A stretch of DNA of 58,471 bases from an uncultured Clostridia bacterium (GCA_934796775.1 CAKVPH010000010.1:1-58471); one strand, 5' to 3'; counted from the stretch's first letter, positions 44,014 through 53,538 are shown. The notes: generated from the sequence alone by a model not told the origin. Translations and numbers: made by a program.

Positions 44014-44895
44014 ATGTTTAGAATCGGAATTATCGGTACGGAAAATTATCACGCCAAAGAGTTTGCTGGTTGTTTCAATCTTCCTAACGAAAAAGGGGGG
44101 TATACATATCCTGATTTTCGTGTGACACTTGTTTATGGGCATTATCAAGAAGAGAATGAAAGATTGGTAAAAGAATTTGGTGCTGAGAGAGTCGCTGAAA
44201 GCATCGAAGAAATGCTGCAAAATGTCGATGCGGTCATTATAACGGCAAGAGATGGTAAATATCATGCGGGATTTGCCCGTCCTTTTATTGAGGTGGGGAT
44301 TCCAGCATTTATCGACAAGCCTTTTACCTGTGATGTTCAACAAGCAATTGAACTGATTCAGTTAGCGAAGGTGAATAATGTGCCTTTGTGCGGTGGTTCG
44401 GCATTGAAATATGCGGAAGATATTCAAGCATTAAAGACATTAAAGAGTAGTTTTTCGGAAAAGGTGCAGGGTGGGTATGTTTCTGCTCCGTTGGATTTTG
44501 AAAGTATTTATAGTGGCTTTTGGTTCTATGCTTCGCATCTTGCGGAAATGTGCCTGGAAATATTTGGATGGATGCCGAAATCTGTTCTTGCGGTAGAGAA
44601 TAATCATAACGTAAACGCCATTGTAGAATATGAAGGCTATTCAGTAACGTGTAATTTCATCAATCATAATTATGCGGCTTATTCGGGAGGTGTATATACT
44701 GCCGAACAAAATGAGGTAAGTTTTGTAAGGTTGGATAATGCTTTCCGTTTAGAGTGTGAAGCTTTTGTCGAGATGGTTCGTACGGGGAAAATGCCGCATA
44801 GTTATGAAGAATTAATGACTCCTGTATTGTTTTTGAAAGCGGTAAAGGATTCCTTTGAAACCGGGAAAAAAGTTGCAATAAAGCAAAATGCGTAG
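44014..44895 (+). CDS. Gfo/Idh/MocA-family oxidoreductase (second)
   Basis: The start is ATG 44014 with AAGGAG at 44003-44008. The N-terminal Rossmann motif is the less usual GIIGTENYHAKEFA, and the EKP motif appears as IDKPFT. The C-terminal half includes YASHLAEMCLEIFG. The nonstandard glycine pattern suggests a divergent subgroup, perhaps acting on a different keto-sugar. It is shorter (294 residues) than the first one. Confidence 0.85.
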   Translation: MFRIGIIGTENYHAKEFAGCFNLPNEKGGYTYPDFRVTLVYGHYQEENERLVKEFGAERVAESIEEMLQNVDAVIITARDGKYHAGFARPFIEVGIPAFIDKPFTCDVQQAIELIQLAKVNNVPLCGGSALKYAEDIQALKTLKSSFSEKVQGGYVSAPLDFESIYSGFWFYASHLAEMCLEIFGWMPKSVLAVENNHNVNAIVEYEGYSVTCNFINHNYAAYSGGVYTAEQNEVSFVRLDNAFRLECEAFVEMVRTGKMPHSYEELMTPVLFLKAVKDSFETGKKVAIKQNA

Positions 44896-44907
44896 GGCAG
44901 GTGTAAG

Positions 44908-45885
44908 ATGAAGATAGGATTTTCAGGATTCCGCCACGACCATATTTATGTGCTGTATGAACAAGCAAGGTTACATAATGAATATGAAATTGTGGCAGCT
45001 TGAGAAGAGAATATTGAAGCAAGAGAAAGAGCAACGCTGAAGGGCGTTGCGCTTTCATATATTAACTACCAGAGTTTTTTGCAGGATAAAGAAATAGAAG
45101 TGGTAGCTATAGGGGCATGTTATGGTGATCGCGGTCAAATGGCGATTGATGCATTAAAGGCGGGTAAGCATGTTATTTGTGATAAATCGCTTTGTACAAG
45201 CTTAGAAGAGTTAGATGAAATTGTACGCTTGGCGAACGAAAAGGGGCTGTTTGTTAGCTGTATGTACACCATGCGATTTGAGGGGAAAATTGCAGCGGTA
45301 AAAGAATTGATTGATACTGGTAAGCTGGGAAAAATTCACAACGTATATTTTGGCGGTCAGCATCCATTGCAGTATGGCAGACGCCTGTCCTGGTATTTTG
45401 AAAAGGGTAAGCACGGTGGCGTTATTAATGATATTGCCATACATGGTATGGACCTTTTGTCTTACTTGTGTGAATTTGAGTTAGATAAAATCAATGCAGC
45501 GCGTTGTTGGAATGCGTATGCATTAGAGGAAAAAGACTTCAAAGATAGCGCGCAACTGATGTTAACGGGAAAAAACGGCGTAGGTGTAATTGCAGACGTT
45601 TCATATGCTATTCCCGACGGCGTAGAATTTGCGTTGCCTTATTATTGGCAATTCTATCTCTGGGCTGAAAAAGGTGCGCTTTCCTTTGCAATTAATGGAG
45701 ATACTCTCTTTTATGAAAAAGGAAAAACGGAAGGGAAGAAGATAGAAGATCTTCCTACGATGGATTATCTCACGGATTTTCTGGCGTTGGTTAATGGTGA
45801 GAAGGATGTTATTCTGCCGATGGAAGAAGTGTTTAAATCCACGCGGTTAACGCTTCTTACGCAACGGGTGGCGGACCAAAAATAA
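44908..45885 (+). pseudogene. Gfo/Idh/MocA-family oxidoreductase (third) with in-frame UGA
   Basis: The frame from ATG 44908 (GFSGFRHDHIYVLYEQA) runs to codon 32, a TGA at 45001-45003, and continues without a shift through EENIEARERA to the end at 45885. The EKP motif appears as CDKSLCTS, and GGVINDIAIHGMDLLSYL holds the His. All other parts look intact. UGA is the stop of other genes here, so it is not Trp by code. Possible reasons are a nonsense mutation (TGG to TGA), a sequencing error, or selenocysteine insertion; a small hairpin at 45031-45050 lies downstream. Function is probably lost. Confidence 0.7.
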
Positions 45886-45896
45886 TAAGGTGAAAG

Positions 45897-46799
45897 ATGG
45901 ATAAACAAAAGATTTTTCAAACAGGGAAAGGACTAATCTTTATGTTGCTCGCATGTGTAGCGTATGGGTTAAGTACGTCGCTGTTTCTTGCACCTAATTC
46001 GATTGTTGCAGGTGGAGTTGCGGGGCTTTCCGTGTTGATTCATATTCTTGATAAAAGAATTCCCGTGGGTATGATTTCCATTGCCATTAATTTACCGATA
46101 TTGATTATGGGCATTAAGTTTTGCGGATGGAAATTCATTGGAAAATGTTTACTTACTATTATGTGTTTAGGCGTGGTCACCGATATTTTAGCGTTGTTGC
46201 CACCTTTAACACAAGATGCATTTATGTCGTCCTTGTATGGTGGTATCTGCCAAGGGATCGGTATCGGGCTTTGGATAAAATACGAATATTCAAGTGGCGG
46301 AACGGAGTTGCTTGGTAGACTTATTTCGCGTTGGACAAAAGTTTTATCTATTCCCATATGCGTGGGGATTCTTGATGCGATTATCGTTGTGATGGGTGCT
46401 GTTGTAACAAAGAGTGCTGACAATATGCTGTATGCGCTTATCGTTATTGTTGGCAGTACGAAGATATCTGAGCTTGTTATTATGGGGCTGGAAAAATCTA
46501 ACCTTTGTATTATCATTACGGACAAGGGTGAAGAACTTTCAAAGGTGCTTATTCAAAACAGTCCGCGTGGCGTAACAATGATGAATGGACAGGGCATGTA
46601 TACTATGAAAGAGCACAAAGTATTATTGACCTGTGTTAAAAATAGGCAGCTTACTCAGTTGAAGCAGCTTGTTAAAAGTGTTGATGAAAGCGCGTTTATC
46701 ATTATTAACGAATCGGTAGAAGTGCGTGGTAAAGGCTTTCAAGGAATGGAAGATGTTGAACGGTTAAACATTGAAGAAAGTATTGAAAGGAAGGAATAA
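45897..46799 (+). CDS. YitT-family membrane protein
   Basis: The 300-residue protein has five to six membrane segments in the first 200 residues (VAYGLSTSLFLAPNSIVAGG at the start) and ends in a soluble DUF2179 domain (CIIITDKGEELSKVLI, with FIIINESVEVRGKGF). This is the YitT architecture. The function of YitT proteins is not settled; a transport or regulator role is considered. AAGGTG lies 5 bases before the ATG. It sits between the oxidoreductases and NagB. Confidence 0.9.
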   Translation: MDKQKIFQTGKGLIFMLLACVAYGLSTSLFLAPNSIVAGGVAGLSVLIHILDKRIPVGMISIAINLPILIMGIKFCGWKFIGKCLLTIMCLGVVTDILALLPPLTQDAFMSSLYGGICQGIGIGLWIKYEYSSGGTELLGRLISRWTKVLSIPICVGILDAIIVVMGAVVTKSADNMLYALIVIVGSTKISELVIMGLEKSNLCIIITDKGEELSKVLIQNSPRGVTMMNGQGMYTMKEHKVLLTCVKNRQLTQLKQLVKSVDESAFIIINESVEVRGKGFQGMEDVERLNIEESIERKE

Positions 46800-46802
46800 G
46801 TT

Positions 46803-47099
46803 ATGGTAAAGCATATGATTATTTGGAAATTCAAGGACGAATTGGAAAACAAGACAGAGCGCGCGCAACAAATTAAAGAGGCTCTTGAAGGTTTGGTCGG
46901 TAAGATTGACGGTTTGTTGAAAATGCACATTTTAACAGACGGATATCCTTCGTCTGCGGGTGATTTAATGATGGATGCTACGTTTTTGAGTAACGAAGCA
47001 TTGAAAGGGTATCAAATATCGCCTTTACACCAAGAAGTTGCAAACGGTCTTGTACGTCCGTCTATGCAATCGCGTTTGTCATTTGATTACGAAATCTAA
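46803..47099 (+). CDS. Dabb (stress-responsive A/B barrel) protein
   Basis: The 98-residue protein has the ferredoxin-like Dabb pattern: VKHMIIWKFKDE, a helical region with IKEALEGL, DLMMDATFLSNEALKGYQ, and HQEVANGLVRP. Dabb proteins are small dimeric barrels, some with aldol or lyase activity. It is a compact member of the sugar-processing operon. It starts after a 3-base gap, preceded by GGAAGGAAT. Confidence 0.85.
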   Translation: MVKHMIIWKFKDELENKTERAQQIKEALEGLVGKIDGLLKMHILTDGYPSSAGDLMMDATFLSNEALKGYQISPLHQEVANGLVRPSMQSRLSFDYEI

Positions 47100-47111
47100 G
47101 AGAGGGAAAAA

Positions 47112-47870
47112 TTGAAAACGTTTCAAAAAGATAAATTAACAGTAGAAATCTACGAGAATAGAACACTGATGGGCGAGGCTGCTGCAAGGGATATTAAAGC
47201 AAAGATTGCCGAGTTGCTTTCTAAAAAGCAAGAAATTAATATGATTTTTGCGGCTGCTCCGTCGCAAAACGACGTATTGAAATCGCTTGTAGAAGATAAA
47301 GAAATTGAATGGAATAGGGTAAACGCTTATCATATGGACGAGTATATAGGCTTGGATATGGATGCGCCTCAAGGTTTCGGTAATTTCTTAAAAGCGCATA
47401 TCTTTGGGCTTGTTCCCTTTAAGAGTGTGAATTACATTGATATCATGACGAAAAATCCCGATGTGGAAGCGGAACGCTATGGAAAGCTGTTGCAGGAAAA
47501 TCCTACGGATATTGTTATTATGGGCATCGGTGAAAACGGGCATATTGCGTTCAATGATCCACCCGTAGCGGATTTTAAGGACGAAAAGTGGGTGAAGCCT
47601 GTCAAGCTTGATAAAATTTGCCGTCAACAGCAAGTGAATGATGGTTGCTTTGAAAGTATTGACAAAGTACCCACGCACGCTATGACGCTCACCGTACCGA
47701 CTTTGGTCAAAGCGCCATATTTGTTCTGTATCGTGCCTGCGCCCACAAAGGCAAAAGCGGTATATGAAACGCTGAACGGGAGTGTTGATGAGCATTGTCC
47801 TGCAAGCATTTTGAGAACGCATGATAATGCGAAATTATACTTAGATAACGAAAGCTCGAAACTCTTATGA
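47112..47870 (+). CDS. nagB: Glucosamine-6-phosphate deaminase-like protein, copy 1
   Basis: The 252-residue protein (TTG start 47112, with AGAGGGAAAA before it) contains the NagB signatures FAAAPSQNDVL, YHMDEYIGL, GIGENGHIAFNDP and CPASILR. It should isomerise and deaminate an amino-sugar phosphate. Compared with E. coli NagB, the active-site Asp141 and Glu148 are Asn and Asp here, so substrate or mechanism may differ. It overlaps nagA by four bases (ATGA). A very similar copy lies at 55185. Confidence 0.82.
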   Translation: MKTFQKDKLTVEIYENRTLMGEAAARDIKAKIAELLSKKQEINMIFAAAPSQNDVLKSLVEDKEIEWNRVNAYHMDEYIGLDMDAPQGFGNFLKAHIFGLVPFKSVNYIDIMTKNPDVEAERYGKLLQENPTDIVIMGIGENGHIAFNDPPVADFKDEKWVKPVKLDKICRQQQVNDGCFESIDKVPTHAMTLTVPTLVKAPYLFCIVPAPTKAKAVYETLNGSVDEHCPASILRTHDNAKLYLDNESSKLL

Positions 47871-48996
47871 TTAAGATAAAAAGTAATAAAATTATTATCG
47901 GTGAAACCCTATTTGATGGGTACATGTACGCGTTGAACGGAAAATCACCGAAATTTCCAAGGAAGATAAGCCTTGCGAGAACAGCTATGATTACACGGGG
48001 AAATACGTATCGGCGGGGTTTATCGATATGCATACCCACGGTGCAGGCGGATACGCGTTTGTGAACAGTACGATAGAGGACGTAATCGCTGGCTGTGATT
48101 ATCACTTGGCACACGGCACGACGAGCATTGTTCCTACCATTTCCGCAGGTGAGTTTCAAACGATGAAACAAGCCGTGGTCAATATCCATAAAGCGAAAGG
48201 GCAGACGAAAGGACATATTCTCGGCTCGCATTTGGAAGCTCCGTATTTGTCGCCAAAGCAGGCGGGAGCGCAGTGTCCTGCGTTTATAACTTCTCCAAAG
48301 AAAGCGGATTATGAAAGTCTTATTGGAGAGTATGGCGAGAGTATCGCTCGCTGGACATACGCACCCGAAAACGACGAAAACGGCGAGTTTTGTAAGTATC
48401 TTACTGAACACAATATTATAGCATCAGCAGGGCATACGGATGCGGTGAACGCGGACATGGTACGGGCAATTGAGAACGGATGTAACCTCATTACGCATTT
48501 GTATAGCTGTACTTCCGCGGTAACGCGCAATCACGGGTTCCGTTCATTAGGGGGGATTGAAAGTGCGTATTTGCATGATGAATTATTTGTGGAAATTATT
48601 GCGGATGGAAAACATTTGCCCTCAGACCTTATCAAGATGATAATCAAAATCAAGGGAACTGACAAGGTTGCTTTGATTACGGACAGCCTTGAAATTGCGG
48701 GTACTGATATAAAAGAAGGTGTAATGAGCGGTACGGAGTTTATCGTTGAGGATGGAGTGTGTAAGTTGAAAGATCGTTCGGCGTTTGCGGGAAGCGTCGC
48801 GACGGCGGACTGCTTAATTCGTACTCTTGTCAACGAGTGTGGATATTCCATTCCGACTGCGGTGAAGATGCTGACGGAAGTGCCTGCGAAGATACTCGGC
48901 GTCAACAAAGGTGAACTTGCAGTTGGGAAAGACGCGGATATTATTGTCTTTGATGAAGACATTCAAATAATTGATATTTATATTGGGAAAAGTTGA
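47867..48996 (+). pseudogene. nagA: N-acetylglucosamine-6-phosphate deacetylase, copy 1, frameshifted
   Basis: The first part reads IKIKSNKIIIGETLFDGYMYALNGK and loses the frame near 47941-47944, where four A occur instead of the five that would restore it. With one base added, the frame continues as a normal NagA through ITEISKEDKPCENS, AGFIDMHTHGAG, HLEAPYLS, ASAGHTD, THLYSCTSAVTRNHG and TDSLEIAG. So the gene is one deletion from intact. It is probably a pseudogene or a homopolymer sequencing error. The intact relative is at 55940. The start overlaps nagB as ATGA. Confidence 0.85.
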
Positions 48997-49007
48997 GGAA
49001 GAAAACG

Positions 49008-49919
49008 ATGAAAGTAGCAACAACAACAGGTGATTTTGCTTTTTGGTGCAAAACGGATGAAGAGCGCATTCGTGAGTTGTACAATGCGGGATTTCGCTAT
49101 ATTGATTTAGATATGTATGCCTTTACGAATGATTGTCCTTATATGCAGGATAATTGGCGTGATGAAGTACAAAAAATTAAAAATTTAGGGAAGTCTTTGG
49201 GGATGCAATTTGTTCAAGCACATTCTCAGGGGGGGAATCCTATATCACAAGACAAGGATCATGCAGATTTTCTTTTGCGTGCTACGATTCGTTCGATTGA
49301 AATTTGTGGGATGCTCGGCATCAAGAATACTGTTGTGCATGTTGGCTGGGCTGAAAATATTAGTAAAGAAGAGTGGGCTATACGAAATAAGGCATTTTAT
49401 GAAAAATTATTTCCGACAATGGAGAAATATGGTGTAAATGTTCTTTGTGAAAATGGTGTACAAGAACAATTGCCTGGTATATATTATCCTTGCACAGGAA
49501 AGGATATGAGAGAGTTTATTGATTATATAAATCATCCGCTTTTTCATGGTTGCTGGGATACTGGGCATGGGAATTGTGAGGGTAGTCAATATAATGAAAT
49601 TATAGCGCTTGGCGAGCATCTTTATGCGATTCATTATAACGATAATCGTGGGGATGATGTACATGTTGCGCCGTATTTTGGAACGCTTAATCATGACGAA
49701 GTAATCAATGCTTTGATAGATGTTGGATACAAAGGATATTTTACATTGGAAGCCAGCGGATCGTTGCGGGGTTATGATGCTTGGACGGGACCGCGGAAGA
49801 GATTTGAAAAGGATAAGCGTCTTGCTGAACCGCAGCTATTTATGCAACGGCATATTGAAAAGTTATTGTGTGATACGGCGGAATGGTTGTTATCTTCTTA
49901 TGGTGTTTTGGAAAAGTAA
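49008..49919 (+). CDS. Sugar phosphate isomerase/epimerase family protein (TIM barrel)
   Basis: The start is ATG 49008 with GAGGAAG at 48995-49001; a longer frame from 48993 is less likely. The 303-residue protein has the xylose-isomerase-like metal set: LCENG (Glu), CWDTGHGN (Asp and His), AIHYNDNRGDDVHV (His and Asp) and YFTLEA (Glu). It should isomerise or epimerise a sugar or keto-sugar. In E. coli the ycj-type clusters pair such proteins with Gfo/Idh enzymes for 3-keto-glycosides, so a similar role is likely. Confidence 0.85.
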   Translation: MKVATTTGDFAFWCKTDEERIRELYNAGFRYIDLDMYAFTNDCPYMQDNWRDEVQKIKNLGKSLGMQFVQAHSQGGNPISQDKDHADFLLRATIRSIEICGMLGIKNTVVHVGWAENISKEEWAIRNKAFYEKLFPTMEKYGVNVLCENGVQEQLPGIYYPCTGKDMREFIDYINHPLFHGCWDTGHGNCEGSQYNEIIALGEHLYAIHYNDNRGDDVHVAPYFGTLNHDEVINALIDVGYKGYFTLEASGSLRGYDAWTGPRKRFEKDKRLAEPQLFMQRHIEKLLCDTAEWLLSSYGVLEK

Positions 49920-49930
49920 AAGGGATATTC

Positions 49931-51835
49931 GTGCAAGGTATGAAATTGTTTAGTTGCGGTAAGTGGATTTGGGTAGAGCAGGATAGCCGCCCTGATACAT
50001 ATGGTGAGTTTTTTGACGAATTTATTTGGTTGGAAGGTGGTGTAAATTGCCTTCTTTCTTGCGATAGCGATTATACATTGTGTGTCAATGGACATTATGT
50101 CACAAGTAATCAATATGGCGATTTTGAGTGGTATAAATCGTACGATAATATTGATATCACGCCATTTTTGAAGGCTGGTAAAAATACTATTGCTATTCTT
50201 GTTTGGCATTTTGGGACGGATAGCCAACGCCATAAAAAAGCAAGCGCAGGGCTTATTTTTGAGCTTCAATCCAACGGCAACATCCTACTTGCGAGTGGAA
50301 AAAAAACGCGTGCAAGGTATAGTAAAGCATATAAGCAAGGAGTAAAAAAGTTGGTTACATATCAGCTTGGTTTTAGCTTCTCATACGATGCGACAAAAGA
50401 AGATAATTGGAAAAATACTGGTAACGGCTTCCAAAAAGCGGTTCTTATCAATAAGGATTGTTTGTTTGTGGCGCGTCCAACAAAAAAGTTGGAATTGCTT
50501 AAATGTGTACATGGTATGCCCATTTTGAGTGATTATACGCATTATGCGTTTGATTTGGGCGCAGAAACGGTTGGTTTAGCGGCGTTGAAATTCGTATCTT
50601 CCACAGTGCAAAAAGTTGTAGTGGCGTGGGGGGAAGACTTGCAAGACGACCATGTTCGCCAAAAGATTGAAAACCGTGATTTTAGTTTTCAATATATAGC
50701 AAAAGCGGGCAATAACGAATACACGAATTATATGCTCCGGTTAGGTTGTCGGTATTTGGAAATCTATACGGAAGCACCGATTGATATAGTATATATCGGT
50801 TTAATTCCGCAAGTATTTGCCGTAAAAGAAAAGTGTGTTAAACTTGATAACGAATTAGATCAAAAAATATACAATGCATGCGTAAATTCGTTAAAGCTTT
50901 GTATGATGGAACATTACGTGGATACACCTTGGCGTGAACAATGCTTGTACGTGTATGATTCCCGAAATCAAGCACTTTGCGGCTATAAGGCCTTTGAAGA
51001 TGGCAATGTGGATTATGTGCGTGCAAACTTAAAGTTCATTAGCCAGGATAGACGTGAAGACGGCTTGCTTGCGATTTGTTATCCCTGCGGTATGGATTTG
51101 ACGATACCTTCGTTCTCGCTCTATTACTTTATGCAGGTGAACGAATATCTCAAAAATACGGGCGATATTACGCTTGCCGAAGAAGTTTACGATAAGTTAA
51201 TTTCAGTATTAAACGTATTTATTGGCAATCGAAAAGATGGTTTGGTTCTCAAATTTGAAGGGGAAAACCATTGGAATTTCTACGATTGGTCGCCGTATTT
51301 GGATGGCGAATTACACGGAACGGAAGATGCGATTCCCGATTTGATGATAAATGTGCTGTTTATTTTGGCTTTGCAAAACCTGCGTGAGATTGCTCTTAAA
51401 ATAGGCGAATCGTTTGCCTATGGGGATTTACTTGAAGATAGCAAAAAACGTACAAAGGAAGCCTTTTACAATGCGGACAAGGGATTGTATTCTATAACCG
51501 TAGGTGGTAATGAATATACCGTTTTAGGAAATGCATTGGCAATTCTTGCAGAGTTGGAATTGGATAAGGAATATGTTTGTGAAAAAATTGTCAACGGCGA
51601 GCTTTCAGATTGCTCGTTGAGCATGAAAATCTTTAAGTACGATGCCTTGCTTGCGACGGATACAGAAAAATATCAAGAATGGGTATTGAATGAAATCCGT
51701 AGGGAATACGGCAAGATGATAGAGCAGGGCGATACGGTCTGGGAAACGATAGACGGAGCAAGCGCGTTTGACAATGCAGGTAGCCTTTGCCATGGTTGGA
51801 GCGCTATTCCAATTTTATTCTTAAATAATTTCTAA
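49931..51835 (+). CDS. GH78-like alpha-L-rhamnosidase (second)
   Basis: The start is GTG 49931, with AAAAGGGA at 49919-49925; ATG 49940 is an alternative. The protein (about 634 residues) has an N-terminal beta domain (DYTLCVNGHYVTS, then GKNTIAILVWHFG), a WREQCLYVYDSRNQ motif in place of the PQRDER signature, and an (alpha/alpha)6 barrel with GENHWNFYDWSP and TVWETIDGAS near the end. It belongs to the rhamnosidase-like six-hairpin group. The acid residue set is only partly like the first GH78 protein, so its substrate may differ. Confidence 0.75.
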   Translation: MQGMKLFSCGKWIWVEQDSRPDTYGEFFDEFIWLEGGVNCLLSCDSDYTLCVNGHYVTSNQYGDFEWYKSYDNIDITPFLKAGKNTIAILVWHFGTDSQRHKKASAGLIFELQSNGNILLASGKKTRARYSKAYKQGVKKLVTYQLGFSFSYDATKEDNWKNTGNGFQKAVLINKDCLFVARPTKKLELLKCVHGMPILSDYTHYAFDLGAETVGLAALKFVSSTVQKVVVAWGEDLQDDHVRQKIENRDFSFQYIAKAGNNEYTNYMLRLGCRYLEIYTEAPIDIVYIGLIPQVFAVKEKCVKLDNELDQKIYNACVNSLKLCMMEHYVDTPWREQCLYVYDSRNQALCGYKAFEDGNVDYVRANLKFISQDRREDGLLAICYPCGMDLTIPSFSLYYFMQVNEYLKNTGDITLAEEVYDKLISVLNVFIGNRKDGLVLKFEGENHWNFYDWSPYLDGELHGTEDAIPDLMINVLFILALQNLREIALKIGESFAYGDLLEDSKKRTKEAFYNADKGLYSITVGGNEYTVLGNALAILAELELDKEYVCEKIVNGELSDCSLSMKIFKYDALLATDTEKYQEWVLNEIRREYGKMIEQGDTVWETIDGASAFDNAGSLCHGWSAIPILFLNNF

Positions 51836-52101
51836 CGATAAAGGAGATAGCTATAAACCTATCGGCAAGGAAGGCTATCAAATCTCTTATGGACAATATG
51901 CGTTCACGTTATATCCAACATACCCATAGTGGCTTGTTTCGGGCGTTTGGACGTCGGATAAACAAATATAGCGTATTACCGCCCTGCAGGTTACGGCTTC
52001 TAAAAATTGCATTTGGGGAAGTTCTCGACTATTTTTTAAGGCTTTACTGTCAAATTTGTCAACTAGGCTTAAAAACACTGAAACTGCTCGATTATCACAG
52101 C
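51836..52101. other. Degraded or unexplained stretch between rhamnosidase and HAD remnant
   Basis: No intact gene is supported. Small frames exist on both strands (for example on the minus strand 51887-52078, with KNSRELPQMQFLEAVTC and QTPETSHYGYVGYNV), but none has a ribosome site. An AAAGGAG at 51840-51846 leads to nothing. The stretch may be the scar of an old insertion and a deleted 5' part of the HAD gene. Confidence 0.5.
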
Positions 52102-52281
52102 GCGGATGTTGCGTTCAACGAGGATAGGATGTATACGGATATCATTGTGGGCATTGAATCGAATATCGATACGGTACTGGTGCTAAGCGGAGTTACGAAG
52201 CAAGAAGATTTTTCAAAGTTTCCTTATCAGCCCAAATACGTATTAAACGGCGTTGGTGACATTCTGAATGAAAGGATATAA
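52102..52281 (+). pseudogene. C-terminal remnant of a HAD-IIA (NagD-like) phosphatase
   Basis: The last 59 residues of an open frame read DRMYTDIIVGIESN, VLVLSGVTKQEDF and YQPKYVLNGVGDIL, which are the C-terminal motifs of NagD-type HAD phosphatases (the metal-binding DR.TDI block). The N-terminal two thirds, including the DxD nucleophile and cap domain, are absent. The upstream in-frame sequence is not HAD-like. So only a fragment remains. It ends four bases before the MFS gene. Confidence 0.75.
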
Positions 52282-52284
52282 ATA

Positions 52285-53538
52285 ATGAAAGGTCGAAATG
52301 AGAAAAAAGTATTTAGTACAACAACATTATTGATTGCGTTGTGTTGGATTGTTTATACGTGTTCATATTTAGGTAAGCTCGGGTATAACGCAAATATTAC
52401 GCAAATAGAAAGTGCCTATTCGCTTTCACATTCTACGGTGGGTATAGTAAGCACCTTTTTCTTTTTTGCCTACGGCATCGGGCAAATCATCAACGGCGTA
52501 TTTTGCAAGAAATACAACGTTCGGTTGGTTGTTTTTGGTAGCTTGCTTATATCGGGCTTGATGAACCTGTTAGTGGGGTTTGCAAATAATTTTTCGTTTA
52601 TCAAATATTTTTGGCTGATAAACGGCGCGGCATTGTCCGTGCTTTGGCCGTCACTTATTCGCTTGTTATCGGAAACGCTCGACAAAGAAAATATCGGACG
52701 GGCGGTAGTGGTTATGGGGACAACGGTAGCCACGGGGACTTTTTTCGTGTACGGATTAAGCGCATTGTTTGTTGCGCTTGGCGCTTATGAGATAATGTTC
52801 TTTCTTGCAGGAATTTTACTGCCGCTAATTGCGTTGTTGTGGATTGTTTCTTACCCGAAATTGGTAAAACAAAAAACGGAAGAAGATGCGCACGAAATGC
52901 AGTTGCCAACGGAATTGAATCATAAAAAAAAGCTTGGCTGGTTATGGATTCCGATTATCATTCTTGCTGTTTTTGCGGTTTTTGACAATCTTGTAAAAGA
53001 CGGCTTGACAACGTGGGTGCCGATGATTTTGAAGGAAACCTACGCTTTACCCGATTACGTTAGTATATTGTTGACTATGCTGTTGCCTATTTTGGCGATT
53101 TTCGGGACGAGCGTAGCGGTATGGTTGCATAAGAAAATAAAGGATTTCGTTATGCTTTGTTTGCCGCTGTTTTTGGTTTCGGCTATATGTATAGGACTTG
53201 TAATATTGTGTATGCCTATGGGTTGGTTTGTAGTAACGCTTGGTTGTTTTGGTGTTGTTTCCTGTTTAATGGCAGGGGTAAATAATATCATAACAAGTAT
53301 GATGCCGCTGTATTGGAAAGAAAAACTTAATGCAGGATTGATGGCTGGCGTCTTGAACGGATGTTGTTACGTAGGGAGTACGTTAAGTGCCTATGGATTA
53401 GGCTTGATCGCGGACATGGGTGGCTGGAATGCTGTTTTTTGGCTTTTGTTTAGCCTCTGTGTGATAGCGGTAGGCATTAGTGTTTGCTATGGCGTAATAA
53501 ACGTTGTTAGGAGAAAGAAAAATGAATGTACGGCATGA
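52285..53538 (+). CDS. Major facilitator transporter, OPA (GlpT/UhpT-like) type
   Basis: The 417-residue protein has about 12 membrane segments, an N-terminal CSYLGKLGYNANI, an AYGIGQIINGVFCKKY loop (MFS signature between segments 2 and 3), and two six-helix halves with a charged middle linker (KQKTEEDAHEMQL). It resembles organophosphate:phosphate antiporters and may import a sugar phosphate or glycerol phosphate. No strong ribosome site is seen (GAAAGGATATAAATA). It overlaps the start of the ppa fragment by 17 bases. Confidence 0.88.
   Translation: MKGRNEKKVFSTTTLLIALCWIVYTCSYLGKLGYNANITQIESAYSLSHSTVGIVSTFFFFAYGIGQIINGVFCKKYNVRLVVFGSLLISGLMNLLVGFANNFSFIKYFWLINGAALSVLWPSLIRLLSETLDKENIGRAVVVMGTTVATGTFFVYGLSALFVALGAYEIMFFLAGILLPLIALLWIVSYPKLVKQKTEEDAHEMQLPTELNHKKKLGWLWIPIIILAVFAVFDNLVKDGLTTWVPMILKETYALPDYVSILLTMLLPILAIFGTSVAVWLHKKIKDFVMLCLPLFLVSAICIGLVILCMPMGWFVVTLGCFGVVSCLMAGVNNIITSMMPLYWKEKLNAGLMAGVLNGCCYVGSTLSAYGLGLIADMGGWNAVFWLLFSLCVIAVGISVCYGVINVVRRKKNECTA

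Noticed and set aside
45001..45003. UGA as Trp by an alternative genetic code.
   Set aside because: Several intact genes in the window end with TGA followed closely by the next start (for example at 2461, 4312 and 5329), so UGA acts as a stop here.
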